A stretch of 58,200 bases of DNA from assembly GCF_001421415.1 (NCBI RefSeq), contig NZ_LMKH01000038.1, positions 1 to 58,200 on the forward strand, written 5' to 3'. This document shows positions 17,986 to 26,894 of this stretch, piece after piece. The notes below the pieces were generated by a model, which was not told the DNA's origin, searched no databases, and was given only the letters and a program-made list of their open reading frames with translations. This DNA comes from Sphingomonas sp. Leaf208 (GTDB lineage Bacteria > Pseudomonadota > Alphaproteobacteria > Sphingomonadales > Sphingomonadaceae). Each line of letters starts with the position of its first letter. Within the stretch, counting starts at the first letter, position 1. A program made the translations under genes and the position numbers.

Positions 17986-18965
17986 GCAGATCAGACCCCG
18001 TCCTCGTCACCGGTGTGGCAGGGTTCGTCGGCCATGCGACCGCCCATCATCTGCTCGCCCGCGGCGAGCGGGTGATCGGCATCGACATCGTCAACGATTA
18101 CTACGATCCGGCATTGAAAGCGGCTCGCCTCGCGACGTTCGACGACGTGGCAAATTTTCGCTTCGAAAAGATGGACATCGCCGACAACACCGCGGTCGCT
18201 GCGTTGATCAAGGCGGAAGGTGTGGTCCGCGTCGTGCATCTCGCTGCGCAGGCGGGGGTGCGCTACAGCATTGAAAATCCGTTTGCCTATCAGCATTCCA
18301 ATCTGGCCGGGCATCTATCGGTGATGGAAGCCTGCCGCCACGCGCCGGGGTTCGAGCACCTCGTCTATGCGTCGTCCAGCTCAGTTTATGGCGACAAGCC
18401 GATGGGCGGGGCGGGATTTACTGAGGATGAGCCGGCTACCAGCCCTGTGTCGCTCTACGCCGCCACCAAGCGGTCGTGCGAGTTAATGAGCCAGTCCTAT
18501 GCAACGCTCTACGCTCTGCCGCAGACGGGCTTGCGATTCTTCACTGTCTATGGCCCCTGGGGCCGTCCCGACATGGCCTATTTCTCGTTCACGCAGAAAA
18601 TCATGCGAGGCGAGGCAATTGAGGTTTACGGCGAAGGCAAGATGGCCCGCGACTTCACCTATATTGACGATATAGTCGAAGGGATCGTCGGCTCGCTCGA
18701 TCATCCTCCTGAGGGGGGGGGGCATCGCGTTCTCAACATTGGGGACAGCCATCCGGTCGGCCTGATGGAGATGATCGATTCGCTGGAACGTGCGCTTGGC
18801 CGTACCGCGGAAAAGGTCATGCGCCCGATGCAGCAAGGCGATGTTACGGCGACCTATGCTGACGTGTCAAAGCTGCGTGCGTTGACGGGTTACCAGCCGA
18901 AAGTGATGCTGGATGAGGGGCTGATGCGTTTTGCAGACTGGTATCGGGGCTATTACGGCAGCTAA
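17982..18965 (+). CDS. NAD-dependent UDP-glucuronate 4-epimerase-like protein
   Basis: This 327-residue extended SDR has the glycine motif GVAGFVG near the N-terminus, a serine-rich active-site segment (YASSSSVYG) and YAATK as the catalytic Tyr-Lys. Similarity in style is to LpsL/WbpP-type enzymes that interconvert UDP-GlcA and UDP-GalA. The position directly after ugd, with a 4-bp overlap, supports that substrate. A run of ten G (18,713-18,722) encodes three glycines in the middle of the protein and could slip. The coding frame is open as read. It is followed by a strong convergent hairpin. Confidence 0.82.
   Translation: MSRSDPVLVTGVAGFVGHATAHHLLARGERVIGIDIVNDYYDPALKAARLATFDDVANFRFEKMDIADNTAVAALIKAEGVVRVVHLAAQAGVRYSIENPFAYQHSNLAGHLSVMEACRHAPGFEHLVYASSSSVYGDKPMGGAGFTEDEPATSPVSLYAATKRSCELMSQSYATLYALPQTGLRFFTVYGPWGRPDMAYFSFTQKIMRGEAIEVYGEGKMARDFTYIDDIVEGIVGSLDHPPEGGGHRVLNIGDSHPVGLMEMIDSLERALGRTAEKVMRPMQQGDVTATYADVSKLRALTGYQPKVMLDEGLMRFADWYRGYYGS
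18713..18722 (+). repeat. G10 homopolymer inside the epimerase gene
   Basis: Ten consecutive G residues span codons for Glu-Gly-Gly-Gly (GAG GGG GGG GGG). A change of one or two bases by slippage would truncate the protein. This is a candidate contingency site, but a sequencing artefact is also possible. Confidence 0.7.
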
Positions 18966-18993
18966 GCCGCCGGTAGAATAGATAGATCGAAAC

Positions 18994-19025
18994 ATCAGGG
19001 CAGGGGCTTCAATCCCTGCCCTGAT
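18994..19025. terminator. Bidirectional terminator hairpin
   Basis: A perfect 12-bp stem (ATCAGGGCAGGG / CCCTGCCCTGAT) with an 8-nt loop lies between the converging epimerase gene (+) and protease gene (-). It is very stable. There is no long T-tract, so bidirectional termination or protection of 3' ends is likely. Confidence 0.75.
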
Positions 19026-19033
19026 CACGATCA

Positions 19034-21019
19034 TCAGAAGTGCACTGCGCCCGTACCGACCGCTGAGCCGACATTGCTGTAGACGTAATATTCGATACCG
19101 TTGTTGGTCACGGCGCCATCATATTCCAACGCGTTGATACCGGTCAGCCCGACGCTGCCGCCGGCACCTGTCAGATCCAGACGGCTGTCGGAACCGAACG
19201 TGATCTTACCGTCATTGTCGAGGTCGGCCAGTTTCGTCGTCGTAACGAGCACATCGTTACGCGTGAACGTGACGGTGTCACGGCCAAGGCCAGCGACCGG
19301 GTTGGCGGTGTCGAAGAAGAACACGTCCGTGGCGCTGGCAGTCGAACGACCGCGCAACACGTCGTTGCCAAAGCCGCTTTCGTAGACCTTCTGGCCGCTC
19401 GATGCGATCGGACGAACGCGGGCATCCTCATAATAGAAGACGCCGTCAACGTTGCCCATCAACCGCAGTCCGCTGCTACCCTGCGCACCAGAGAGTTGCA
19501 CACGATCGCCATCGCTGGTGTCCAGCGACAGCGTCGATCCGCTCCAAGTGATGATACCATCACCGTTACCGTCAGCGATCGCCTTGGTCGTGGCGAGCAC
19601 GTCGCCGCGCTGCCAGTCGGTGACACGGTCTGATCCAGACTTCCCCCCGGTATGCAACTCGAACACGTCGCGCCCCGCTCCGCCTGTCAGCACGTTGGCG
19701 ACATCGTTGCCGATGATGCGGTCGCTGCCGCCCCCACCGATCGCGTTTTCGATTGTTGCACCATAAGCAATCGAGATATTATCGGTAAACAGGCCGTTCT
19801 TTAGTCCGAGCTGGTCCTTAAGGTCTTCATAGAACGCGTAGGTCGCTTCGGTACGGGGGGCGAAGCCCAGCGCAGCACGGTTTGCGTTAACTTGCTCTAG
19901 CGTCAAGAATTCTTCAATCCCGCCACCCGACGAGAAGGCGCCTTGATTGAGATCGATAACCGAGGGCGTGTTCCAGCCCGAGAAGTCGAGCGTATCATTG
20001 CCACCAGCATCCCAGATCGCGACGATTGGGCGCGTGTTGACCGCAAAGTCGTATACCGCGTTGCCGGCCGTAGCGTTGAACCCATAAACCGTGTTGCCGG
20101 TCCGAGTCGTCTGATCCGCGCCATAGATCTTCTGAATCGCGACGATATCGTGGATCAGCGGTGTCGCCGCATAAGCAAAATTGAGCAGAGAGAAATCAAT
20201 ATGCTGCGCGCCCGTCTCATAGGCGTCGAAATAGCTCATGATGCTGTATTGACGTGAATCCTGGGCATAGAACGCATCGTTGGCGTAGGTGATCGGATCG
20301 GGCTCGCCGTCACCGTCATTGTCGTCGAGCGCATCATAATCGCCGGGATGGCTGAGGCCTATCGCATGACCGATCTCGTGCACCATCGTTGTTTGCGCAT
20401 AGTAGCTAGCGACCAGTGGCGAGAAATTCGACGCAACGCCGCCATCGATCCAAACGTCACCACCCAATCGGCCGGTATCTTCATATCCATCCGCCAGGCT
20501 TTCAGCATCGTAGATATTGCCGAACGGCAGATAGGCATATGCTTGTGCACCGCCGGTCGCGGTATTGCCGAAAGTGATGTCCGCCGAACCCGACTTAGTC
20601 TGCTGGAACGAAATCGCGACGAGGTCATCCCACAGCCCTATGGAACGCTGGGCAAGATCGGTCTGGCCGGCATTGAAGGCAGTGAAGTCAAAATATTCAC
20701 TATATGCTGAAGTACCAGCAATATTGACATAATAGCTATTGCCGAGCTCGTCCTTGTTTAGCCAAAAGCCATAGTTGAGCACGCCATCGTTCAGTTCACC
20801 GTAATTGTTAGTATACCAATCATAACCGCTTCTATTGAGATATTCCCCGACTTGCGTCGCGCTCCAGATCGGCTTGTCGGCGAACGTGCTGCCCGCCTTG
20901 GGATCGAGCGATGCCGCAACCGGGTTAGGACCGTTATCGTCTTGATGATGGGTCAAACCAGCCGCGCACGATCCGCAAGAACAGCCATACGTGCCTACAG
21001 CGTCGAAAGATCCGTCCAT
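19034..21019 (-). CDS. Serralysin-like M10 metalloprotease, type I secretion substrate
   Basis: This 661-residue protein starts at ATG 21019 behind AGGGAG. An in-frame ATG 21 bases upstream has no ribosome site. Zinc ligands are His214, His218 and His224 with Glu215 in HEIGHAIGLSH, and the Met-turn is IMSY (Met261). A single short glycine-rich calcium-type repeat stretch (GGAGRDVF) lies near residue 447. Two related modules follow at about 472-531 and 588-648, each with a TT, an acidic Ca-like loop (DxDNDGxI), and an aromatic end (FYYED, EYYVY). No signal peptide is present, as expected for type I export by the 7.2-10.4 kb system. The N-terminus is Cys-rich (CSCGSC). Confidence 0.88.
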   Translation of the reverse strand: MDGSFDAVGTYGCSCGSCAAGLTHHQDDNGPNPVAASLDPKAGSTFADKPIWSATQVGEYLNRSGYDWYTNNYGELNDGVLNYGFWLNKDELGNSYYVNIAGTSAYSEYFDFTAFNAGQTDLAQRSIGLWDDLVAISFQQTKSGSADITFGNTATGGAQAYAYLPFGNIYDAESLADGYEDTGRLGGDVWIDGGVASNFSPLVASYYAQTTMVHEIGHAIGLSHPGDYDALDDNDGDGEPDPITYANDAFYAQDSRQYSIMSYFDAYETGAQHIDFSLLNFAYAATPLIHDIVAIQKIYGADQTTRTGNTVYGFNATAGNAVYDFAVNTRPIVAIWDAGGNDTLDFSGWNTPSVIDLNQGAFSSGGGIEEFLTLEQVNANRAALGFAPRTEATYAFYEDLKDQLGLKNGLFTDNISIAYGATIENAIGGGGSDRIIGNDVANVLTGGAGRDVFELHTGGKSGSDRVTDWQRGDVLATTKAIADGNGDGIITWSGSTLSLDTSDGDRVQLSGAQGSSGLRLMGNVDGVFYYEDARVRPIASSGQKVYESGFGNDVLRGRSTASATDVFFFDTANPVAGLGRDTVTFTRNDVLVTTTKLADLDNDGKITFGSDSRLDLTGAGGSVGLTGINALEYDGAVTNNGIEYYVYSNVGSAVGTGAVHF

Positions 21020-21090
21020 GCTTATTCTCCCTGTTGTCATGGTACCTCACCCAGCGCTGCGGATTTACAGCCGCCACGCTCGAGCATATT

Positions 21091-21516
21091 TTATTTCAGC
21101 CGCCAGCCTCCTACGGACCGATGCGGCAGAATACGGGTCAGAAGATCGTCCAAGGCCGCGCTGGGTGCGGTAGGGTCCCAGGCGACGGCGTAGCGGGCGG
21201 GTCCTTCGGCCTCGTCGATCTCGACCGCCCGGCGCGCCAAAGCGACCAGGGTGCGACCGTTATCGGCAGGCGTGATAGCAAGAATGACGGTAGCGCGATC
21301 GGTTGGCGCTGCACCGGAGGCAAGTTCTACCGGGATCGCTGTATGTACGCGCGCGGCATTGACAATGGCATCGCACAACCGGGCATCTAATCCGGTCGAG
21401 CAGCTGAGGACGATCCGCGACACACCACGCCAGAGTGGTGACGGCATGGCTTGCGCCATCGCGCCTGCCGAAGATATGGCGATTACCAACCCGGACATCA
21501 TAACCGAACCCAGCAC
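21091..21516 (-). CDS. Secreted or periplasmic protein of unknown function
   Basis: This 141-residue protein has a signal peptide (cleavage near residue 22, AMA-QAM). The remainder shows an alternating alpha/beta pattern with two cysteines (CSTGLDARLC). It ends 71 bases before the start of the protease gene on the same strand, so the two may be co-transcribed. The family is not recognised. A role linked to the protease, such as inhibitor or chaperone, is only a guess from position. Confidence 0.55.
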   Translation of the reverse strand: MLGSVMMSGLVIAISSAGAMAQAMPSPLWRGVSRIVLSCSTGLDARLCDAIVNAARVHTAIPVELASGAAPTDRATVILAITPADNGRTLVALARRAVEIDEAEGPARYAVAWDPTAPSAALDDLLTRILPHRSVGGWRLK

Positions 21517-21628
21517 GTATCTGCTGCTCCTAGCTTATGGTTAACGATGCTGACACCATCCTCGCCCATGTCAACATCATGACGGTAATCTATCGGCGTG
21601 ATGACGGTATTTTTATGTTTCGTTCTAA

Positions 21629-21670
21629 ACCGATTTTGTCGATCGTGGTGGATCGAGTCGAAAAATCGGT
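21629..21670. other. Long stem-loop in a 317-bp intergenic region
   Basis: ACCGATTTT (21,629-21,637) pairs with AAAATCGGT (21,662-21,670), and an inner CGATC/GATCG pair (21,640-21,644 / 21,651-21,655) stacks inside. It lies 160 bases upstream of the barrel gene and between divergent genes. The rest of the interval 21,517-21,833 has no convincing frame. Confidence 0.5.
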
Positions 21671-21833
21671 CTCACGACTCAGCAGGCTCCGCTCATGATC
21701 ATCCAACACGCTCAGTGCGTTCGCAACGATTTCAGCCAATTGCGGTTGAGGTCGCAAGACCAAGGCAAACGGGTCTTATCGTAGATAAGGTAATTTGCCG
21801 TGTTTCATAAAAGCCTGCGATAAGGAGAGTTGT

Positions 21834-22766
21834 ATGAAAGAAATGATGGCGACGTTATGCGGTGCAACGATTGCTGCTGGCATGGCAAGCCAGGCCGTTG
21901 CGCAGGAAAAACCGGATTTACCCGTCGCAAAGCAGTCCGTCAGTTACGATCCCGCCAGCAGTATTTCACCTTCCAGTGCCACAACAACAGTATCGCCCAG
22001 CAGCGTCCCGCAGGCGATGGAACGGATGGATGGCGACACTGTCTTCAACCTGTCGCTTGGCACGAGCTACGCCGAAGGAAAATTTGGTACCCGATCCGAT
22101 ACGACCATCTGGAGTTCCGCCCTGGGCGCGCGTTTGCGTTCCGGTGACTGGACGCTGTCGGCATCGCTGCCGTGGATGCGCATCCGCAGCCGTTCGACAA
22201 TTTTCACCGGGATCGATTCGACACCGGTTTTGGTAGCACCAAACACAGCGGCACAGAAACGGACGATGAATGGCTTCGGCGATCTAACGCTTGGTGCTGC
22301 CTACACGATCGCACCGGCTGCATCGCCAATTGAGGTTCAGATGTCGGGCCGCGCCAAGATCAACACCGCCACGAAGGGAAGTGGCCTGTCGAGCGGTGAA
22401 AACGACTACGCGCTGGGTACTGATGTCTCACTGCCGATCGGACGGGTCACGCCATTTGCATCGTTTACGTATCGCTTCCTTGGCGACACCACTTTGTATC
22501 GCCTGCGCAACGGGCCAGCCGCATCTGCGGGAGCCTCGTACGCATTCGGACGTGACAGCGTTTTTGTTGCTTCCTATCATTACGCCCGGGCTGCGACGCG
22601 CTTGGTTCAGGACTCGCACGAACTGTTTGGTGGCGTATCGACGCGTGTCCCCTCGATGCCGCTGCGACTTACAGGCTTTGCTACCGCTGGCTTGTCGAAC
22701 GGTGCGGCCGGCCTATCTGCCGGATTGGCCCTGTCGGTCGGGTTGGGGGATCGGGTCGGACGGTAG
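21834..22766 (+). CDS. Outer membrane beta-barrel protein, function unknown
   Basis: This 310-residue protein starts at ATG 21834 with a strong AAGGAG. The signal peptide ends near residue 23 (AVA-QEK). A Ser/Thr-rich linker (about 45-65) precedes a barrel with repeated amphipathic strands. It is similar in style to the MetA-pathway-of-phenol-degradation/transporter-like barrels, but specific homology is not certain. The following phosphoesterase gene begins 26 bases later, so they may form one unit. Confidence 0.65.
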   Translation: MKEMMATLCGATIAAGMASQAVAQEKPDLPVAKQSVSYDPASSISPSSATTTVSPSSVPQAMERMDGDTVFNLSLGTSYAEGKFGTRSDTTIWSSALGARLRSGDWTLSASLPWMRIRSRSTIFTGIDSTPVLVAPNTAAQKRTMNGFGDLTLGAAYTIAPAASPIEVQMSGRAKINTATKGSGLSSGENDYALGTDVSLPIGRVTPFASFTYRFLGDTTLYRLRNGPAASAGASYAFGRDSVFVASYHYARAATRLVQDSHELFGGVSTRVPSMPLRLTGFATAGLSNGAAGLSAGLALSVGLGDRVGR

Positions 22767-22791
22767 TGTCCGGCGAACAGGGGAAACAATC

Positions 22792-23631
22792 GTGCGTTTT
22801 TACAACAAGCCCGAAAAGACAGTACAGCGGATCTACGCGGTGGGAGATATTCATGGCCGGTTGGACCTGTTCAGCAGACTAATGAGCATTGTTGAGCACG
22901 ATCAGGCCGTAAGGCTGCCGGTTGCGACTCAGGTGGTTCTGTTGGGCGACATCATCGATCGTGGTCCGGACTCGGCGCGGATGGTGCGCGGCTGCATGAA
23001 TCTGACCGCCTCGACCCGACGCTTCGTGGTGCTGAAAGGCAATCATGAAGAGATGATGGTCAAGGCGTTGCGCGGCGATTTGACCGTTTATGCTAACTGG
23101 CTTGCGTTCGGGGGGCGGGAAACTTTGCGAAGCTGGGGCGTAGACCCGGCAGTGGTGGAAGGGCCTGCGACGATGGACAATTTACGGATTTCGGCTGACG
23201 TCGTTGGAGTAGAAGTAATCGATTGGCTGGACGAATTACCCTTACATCACCGGCATGGCGGCTATTTGTTAGTCCATGCTGGGATTAGACCCGGTGTGCC
23301 GCTGCGCAAACAGCGACAAGACGATCTGCTGTGGATCACTGACGATTTCCTGACATCGCGTGAATCGCATGGAATGACCGTCGTTCACGGCCATTCCATT
23401 AACGAAAGTGGCCCCGTCATACACGCAAACCGCATCGGTATTGACACGGGTGCCTATCGCACCGGCCGGTTGACCGCGCTTGGCATCGAAAATGGTGAAA
23501 CATGGACGCTCAATACGATGGCGACTACCAAGGCAACTTCGGCAGCCGACGACGCCGCGTTCGAAACCTATTATAAGCGTGGCTTGGCTTGCAAGCCAGG
23601 AAGCGATCAAACAGCGGCCGGAACGATTTAA
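22792..23631 (+). CDS. Calcineurin-like metallophosphoesterase (PPP/ApaH type)
   Basis: This 279-residue protein starts at GTG 22792 after GGGGAAA; the long upstream frame is an unrelated overlap with the barrel gene. It has the PPP phosphoesterase motifs GDIHGR, GDIIDRG and GNHEE, plus later HAG and GH (VVHGHS), which give two metal sites. This looks like a serine/threonine-phosphatase-type or diadenosine-tetraphosphatase-like enzyme. It could reverse BY-kinase phosphorylation in the locus, but there is no direct evidence for that. Its stop overlaps the next start by one base (TAATG). Confidence 0.85.
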   Translation: MRFYNKPEKTVQRIYAVGDIHGRLDLFSRLMSIVEHDQAVRLPVATQVVLLGDIIDRGPDSARMVRGCMNLTASTRRFVVLKGNHEEMMVKALRGDLTVYANWLAFGGRETLRSWGVDPAVVEGPATMDNLRISADVVGVEVIDWLDELPLHHRHGGYLLVHAGIRPGVPLRKQRQDDLLWITDDFLTSRESHGMTVVHGHSINESGPVIHANRIGIDTGAYRTGRLTALGIENGETWTLNTMATTKATSAADDAAFETYYKRGLACKPGSDQTAAGTI

Positions 23632-24314
23632 TGTCGATCGTAGCTGCTTTTGGCGATCGGCGTCTGGACGCCGATTTGGCAGCTATTCTTGCCCTGTCCG
23701 GTAACGACATATCTGGGCGTCGGACTAGCCCCGAGGCGGCGCGATCGCTTAAGAGGTTCGCTCCCGCTTTCGCAGCGATTACGACGGTGCTTATTCTCGT
23801 TGCGTTCACCGCGACACGGACCGAGCGACAGAGCCAGCCAGCCTTGCAAGCTTCGAAACATATCGAGCGGCCCACCCGGATCGTCAGACATACGCTACCG
23901 GTGCCGGTGGCACCAATCGACGGACCAGCGCCAGCTCGATTGGCTACCACATCCATACTGTCATCTGGGCCAACGGACACGGACTCGGTAACGACGACAT
24001 TGTCGAGAGTTCCGGACGTCGCGCGCAAGGCGCTGCGGGTGCGGAAAACCATACCGTCGCACCCGGCAATACCGAGGGCGTTCGCGGTCACAACGGTTCC
24101 GGTGCCGAGCGATACGGCTCTTGCACCAACTGTACCTGCAGAGCCGTCATTGGCGCCGGTTGCTAATCCTGGCGACCACTTACAGGTCGAACTCGCATCA
24201 ACACGCGTGGCAAATGCGCCGCCGCTGCCGACATCACAAAAGGCGACATCTTCGTCCGTACGGCGCGCACGCCAAGACGGCGTAGATGCAGTCCGCTCGC
24301 TGCGTCGGCAATGA
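23631..24314 (+). CDS. Single-pass membrane protein with a low-complexity tail, unknown
   Basis: This 227-residue protein starts at ATG 23631, coupled to the phosphoesterase stop. A cytoplasmic N-terminal part (about 40 residues) is followed by one helix (about 42-62). A long Pro/Ala/Thr/Ser-rich region then predominates with no recognisable fold, ending in an Arg-rich tail. The family is unknown. Its coupling to the phosphatase suggests a membrane partner, which is inference. Confidence 0.5.
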   Translation: MSIVAAFGDRRLDADLAAILALSGNDISGRRTSPEAARSLKRFAPAFAAITTVLILVAFTATRTERQSQPALQASKHIERPTRIVRHTLPVPVAPIDGPAPARLATTSILSSGPTDTDSVTTTLSRVPDVARKALRVRKTIPSHPAIPRAFAVTTVPVPSDTALAPTVPAEPSLAPVANPGDHLQVELASTRVANAPPLPTSQKATSSSVRRARQDGVDAVRSLRRQ

Positions 24315-24540
24315 TAATAAAACAGGCTAAGTATCGATCGTCGGTGCAGTCAATCGACTATCTGGCACAACCCTCGATCGCCGGGGACCCAACCGCTAGA
24401 CCCCAGTCGCGGCACCGACGTAGCCCGCCGGTTTACGAAGCGTGATTATACGCCTATTCATAATAACTTGTGACCGTCCCCTTTCAACACAATCATGATG
24501 ACCGGATCGGTGTCAGGGATCTGAGGAATGGAGAGGAAAG

Positions 24541-24804
24541 ATGTCACGAGAGATGCTAGGCGCACTGGCCGGCTGGAAGCGTTGCGCATCGAAGGACGGT
24601 ATCATATTAACGCTTCAGGTGGCCGGCGATACTGAGCACTACAACCGCGGTATCTTCATGCGGGTTCACCTTGCACTCAATGATCGTCAATTGCGGTCCT
24701 TAACGCGCGACCTGACCCGCGCCGCGACGGAACGGGGCGTTGATCTCTGGGCGCCCAATCCGTGGTGGAAGCTCTGGAAGCACACCCGCGCGGCACGGGA
24801 CTGA
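24541..24804 (+). CDS. Small conserved-looking protein of unknown function
   Basis: This 87-residue soluble protein has a good ribosome site (GGAGAGG) and a compact mixed composition. It has several tryptophans, including WWKLWKH near the end. No domain was recognised. It stands alone between a 226-bp gap upstream and a 185-bp gap downstream, with no obvious operon partner. Confidence 0.5.
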   Translation: MSREMLGALAGWKRCASKDGIILTLQVAGDTEHYNRGIFMRVHLALNDRQLRSLTRDLTRAATERGVDLWAPNPWWKLWKHTRAARD

Positions 24805-24989
24805 CGATACTAGTTCTGTTCGCCTGGCAAACCGAATCCCATAAACTGCGGGAACAATGGTTAAATATCTCTTCACTCTTTAACAGATAAATGTATCTTC
24901 CGCTGCCGGCCTCCTTCAGGGCTGGAAAAGCGACCGGGAAGCAGCGAGAGATACGTCTGACCTGTTCGCCAACGTAAAAGGCGGGTGAT

Positions 24990-25760
24990 ATGGGATTTGC
25001 GAACAACAGCACTCTGTTTACGTCAGGTAACCGAGTTGATGTGGACAATAATGGCACGAATGACAGCTACGATCTGGCGGAGGGACGGGCCAACCAGATT
25101 GTCATTGGTGCGAATAATACGGGTAACGACGTCTTTCTGAATTTTGGATCGCGCAGTACGCTGATCAGCCACACCAAGTTGTTCGAAGGCTTTGAGACTT
25201 TTGGATCAAACATAACAATTGATCTAGATCGTGATAACGAAATCTCCTCACACGGGAAGTCTGCCGCGCTTCCTGACTTGGCAAGCAGTGAGCTTCGCTT
25301 TCTTGGCAGCAAAACTGGTGACGACATGTTCGTCTACGCCGACGCTGCCACCGTGCGCCAGCTGAGCACGATGTTCTCGTCCGCCAAGATCGTAGACAGC
25401 AAAGTCTCAAACGAGAAATTCAACGCAGCCAAAGGCAGCTATGTTTTTCTGTTCGATACCGCCCTTGGCTTAAATCTCGGGGGTGACACTATTTCGCATT
25501 TCGGCGCAGACGATAGACTTGTCACGACGTCAGAGATTTACAACAGCCAAGACGCCGATCCGTTGGACCGGATCAATTTCGGCAAGAACAAGCTATTGGA
25601 CCTTTCGGGCGAATTGCCCAGCAGCGTTGGCGATGTCGGAGCTGGCCATGGCGGACAGGTTTCACTACCGGGAATTGGAGGACTGTACCTCCTTGCAACG
25701 GAAATCGGATCGAACGGTGCTGAATATTATATCTATGGCTCGTCTCCGCACGTGAGCTAA
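24990..25760 (+). CDS. Putative type I-secreted protein sharing the protease C-terminal module
   Basis: This 256-residue acidic protein has no signal peptide and is rich in Asp, Asn and Gly. Two related units are visible: about 56-118 (LISHTKLF ... MFVYAD) and about 150-250 (FLFDTALG ... LVTTSEIY ... INFGKNKLLDLSG ... EYYIYG). They resemble the repeated module of the serralysin-like protein at 19.0-21.0 kb (DVFFFDTAN ... LVTTTKLA ... ITFGSDSRLDLTG ... EYYVYS). The catalytic part is absent. It is therefore likely exported by the same type I system. No function can be given. It is followed by a converging recombinase gene. Confidence 0.6.
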   Translation: MGFANNSTLFTSGNRVDVDNNGTNDSYDLAEGRANQIVIGANNTGNDVFLNFGSRSTLISHTKLFEGFETFGSNITIDLDRDNEISSHGKSAALPDLASSELRFLGSKTGDDMFVYADAATVRQLSTMFSSAKIVDSKVSNEKFNAAKGSYVFLFDTALGLNLGGDTISHFGADDRLVTTSEIYNSQDADPLDRINFGKNKLLDLSGELPSSVGDVGAGHGGQVSLPGIGGLYLLATEIGSNGAEYYIYGSSPHVS

Positions 25761-25761
25761 T

Positions 25762-25786
25762 TTTCAATACGATGTATTAATTGAAA
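25762..25786. terminator. Weak AT-rich hairpin between converging genes
   Basis: TTTCAAT (25,762-25,768) pairs with ATTGAAA (25,780-25,786), two bases after the stop of the secreted protein gene. The stem is short and AT-rich, so termination is only possible. Confidence 0.3.
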
Positions 25787-25819
25787 CTTAAGTTTAACCA
25801 CAACATTATAGAGCCATAT

Positions 25820-26854
25820 TTACAAGAATCGGTCGCCTGCGTGATTTTTGAACAGCTCGGCATTGCGGACATAGTCGGAGAGAACCTGGACTGATCTATG
25901 TCGACTGACTTCCTGTAACTTGAAAATCGTTGCGCCTTGCGCTGCACCTTCAGTAAGGAAGCCGGCACGCAGCGAATGGCCGGCGAACTGCGTCGGATCG
26001 TAGCCCGCCGCGGCGGCATAGTGCTGCACAAGCCGCGCAATGGCCCGATCCGACATAGCGTTCGGGGTCAGCGCATCTGATCGTGACAGCCGACGGAACA
26101 GAAAGCCGTCGCTATGGCCTGCTGCCGCCATCCAAGCGAGTAGCAGCGCCTTGGGTCGGATTCGCGACCCTTCGGGAATAGCAATAACCGCGCCATGACG
26201 CGCCTGATCTGTTTTTGAATGTGCAATCGTAAGCCGCAGCCCCTCTGGCACGAGGCCGACATGTTCGACACTGAGGGCAACAATCTCAGACCGCCGCAAG
26301 GCTGCTGCCATCCCGACTGCAAGTATGGCACGGTCTCGAATAGCACGCATTCCCTCGCCTTCTATAGTCATCAGCATGTTACGCAGCGCCGTTGCATCCG
26401 CTGGCCGCTTCTGACGTTTGGCGCCGCCATGTTCCGCACGGATCCCAGCGAGGACTTCGGCCAGACGTCCAGCCGTCGGAAGCGCTGTCGGCGCTGGATG
26501 CCCACCGGCGCGATGATAATAGCCAATCGCCGCGACACGGCGATGTATGGTTGACGGATTTAAACCCGCGGTTGCCTGGTCGCTTGCAAAGACAGCGACG
26601 ATCTCAGGACTTGCCGGCAGCCAGGCTAAACCATGCGCGGTGCACCAATCTTTGAAAATTGCCCAATCGGACCCGTAGGCGCGTCGCGTCGCACTTGAAC
26701 GAGCGGCTTTTGCATAAGCTGTCGCGCGTTCAATTTTATCATTGAGAATCGTGGGCAGCGACGGCTGATCAACGTGCACAAGTATACCTGTCTTCATGTC
26801 GACATGAAGATTTGTACTCAGGGTGGACTGACCTGGGAGTTTGATGGTGCTCAC
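25820..26854 (-). CDS. Tyrosine recombinase / integrase
   Basis: This 344-residue protein has the N-terminal SAM-like core-binding domain (about 40-135) and the C-terminal catalytic domain. All catalytic residues are visible: Arg187/188 (LRRSE), Lys214 (HSKTD), His293 and Arg296 (HSLRAG), His319 (RHRS) and the nucleophile Tyr328 (DYVRN). It starts at GTG 26854 in this annotation. An alternative ATG at 26797 lies inside a 20-bp palindrome. No other phage or conjugation genes are adjacent, so it is an orphan recombinase. Its target may be the core-like sites found just upstream. Confidence 0.9.
   Translation of the reverse strand: MSTIKLPGQSTLSTNLHVDMKTGILVHVDQPSLPTILNDKIERATAYAKAARSSATRRAYGSDWAIFKDWCTAHGLAWLPASPEIVAVFASDQATAGLNPSTIHRRVAAIGYYHRAGGHPAPTALPTAGRLAEVLAGIRAEHGGAKRQKRPADATALRNMLMTIEGEGMRAIRDRAILAVGMAAALRRSEIVALSVEHVGLVPEGLRLTIAHSKTDQARHGAVIAIPEGSRIRPKALLLAWMAAAGHSDGFLFRRLSRSDALTPNAMSDRAIARLVQHYAAAAGYDPTQFAGHSLRAGFLTEGAAQGATIFKLQEVSRHRSVQVLSDYVRNAELFKNHAGDRFL
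26791..26810. promoter_or_regulatory. Perfect 20-bp palindrome at the recombinase 5' end
   Basis: TCTTCATGTCGACATGAAGA is perfectly self-complementary. It overlaps the early codons and a possible alternative start (26797) of the recombinase. It could be an operator or an accessory recombinase site. Confidence 0.6.
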
Positions 26855-26894
26855 GTGAATCGTTTGCCACGTCGCATTTCAACGCACCACCCCT

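Noticed and set aside
22291..22791. Extension of the phosphoesterase frame into the barrel gene
   Set aside because: It is a shadow frame in another reading of the barrel gene. GTG 22792 has a ribosome site and fits the family start.
24339..24420. 9-bp inverted repeat CGTCGGTGC/GCACCGACG
   Set aside because: The arms are 64 bases apart with no T-tract, so it is probably chance.
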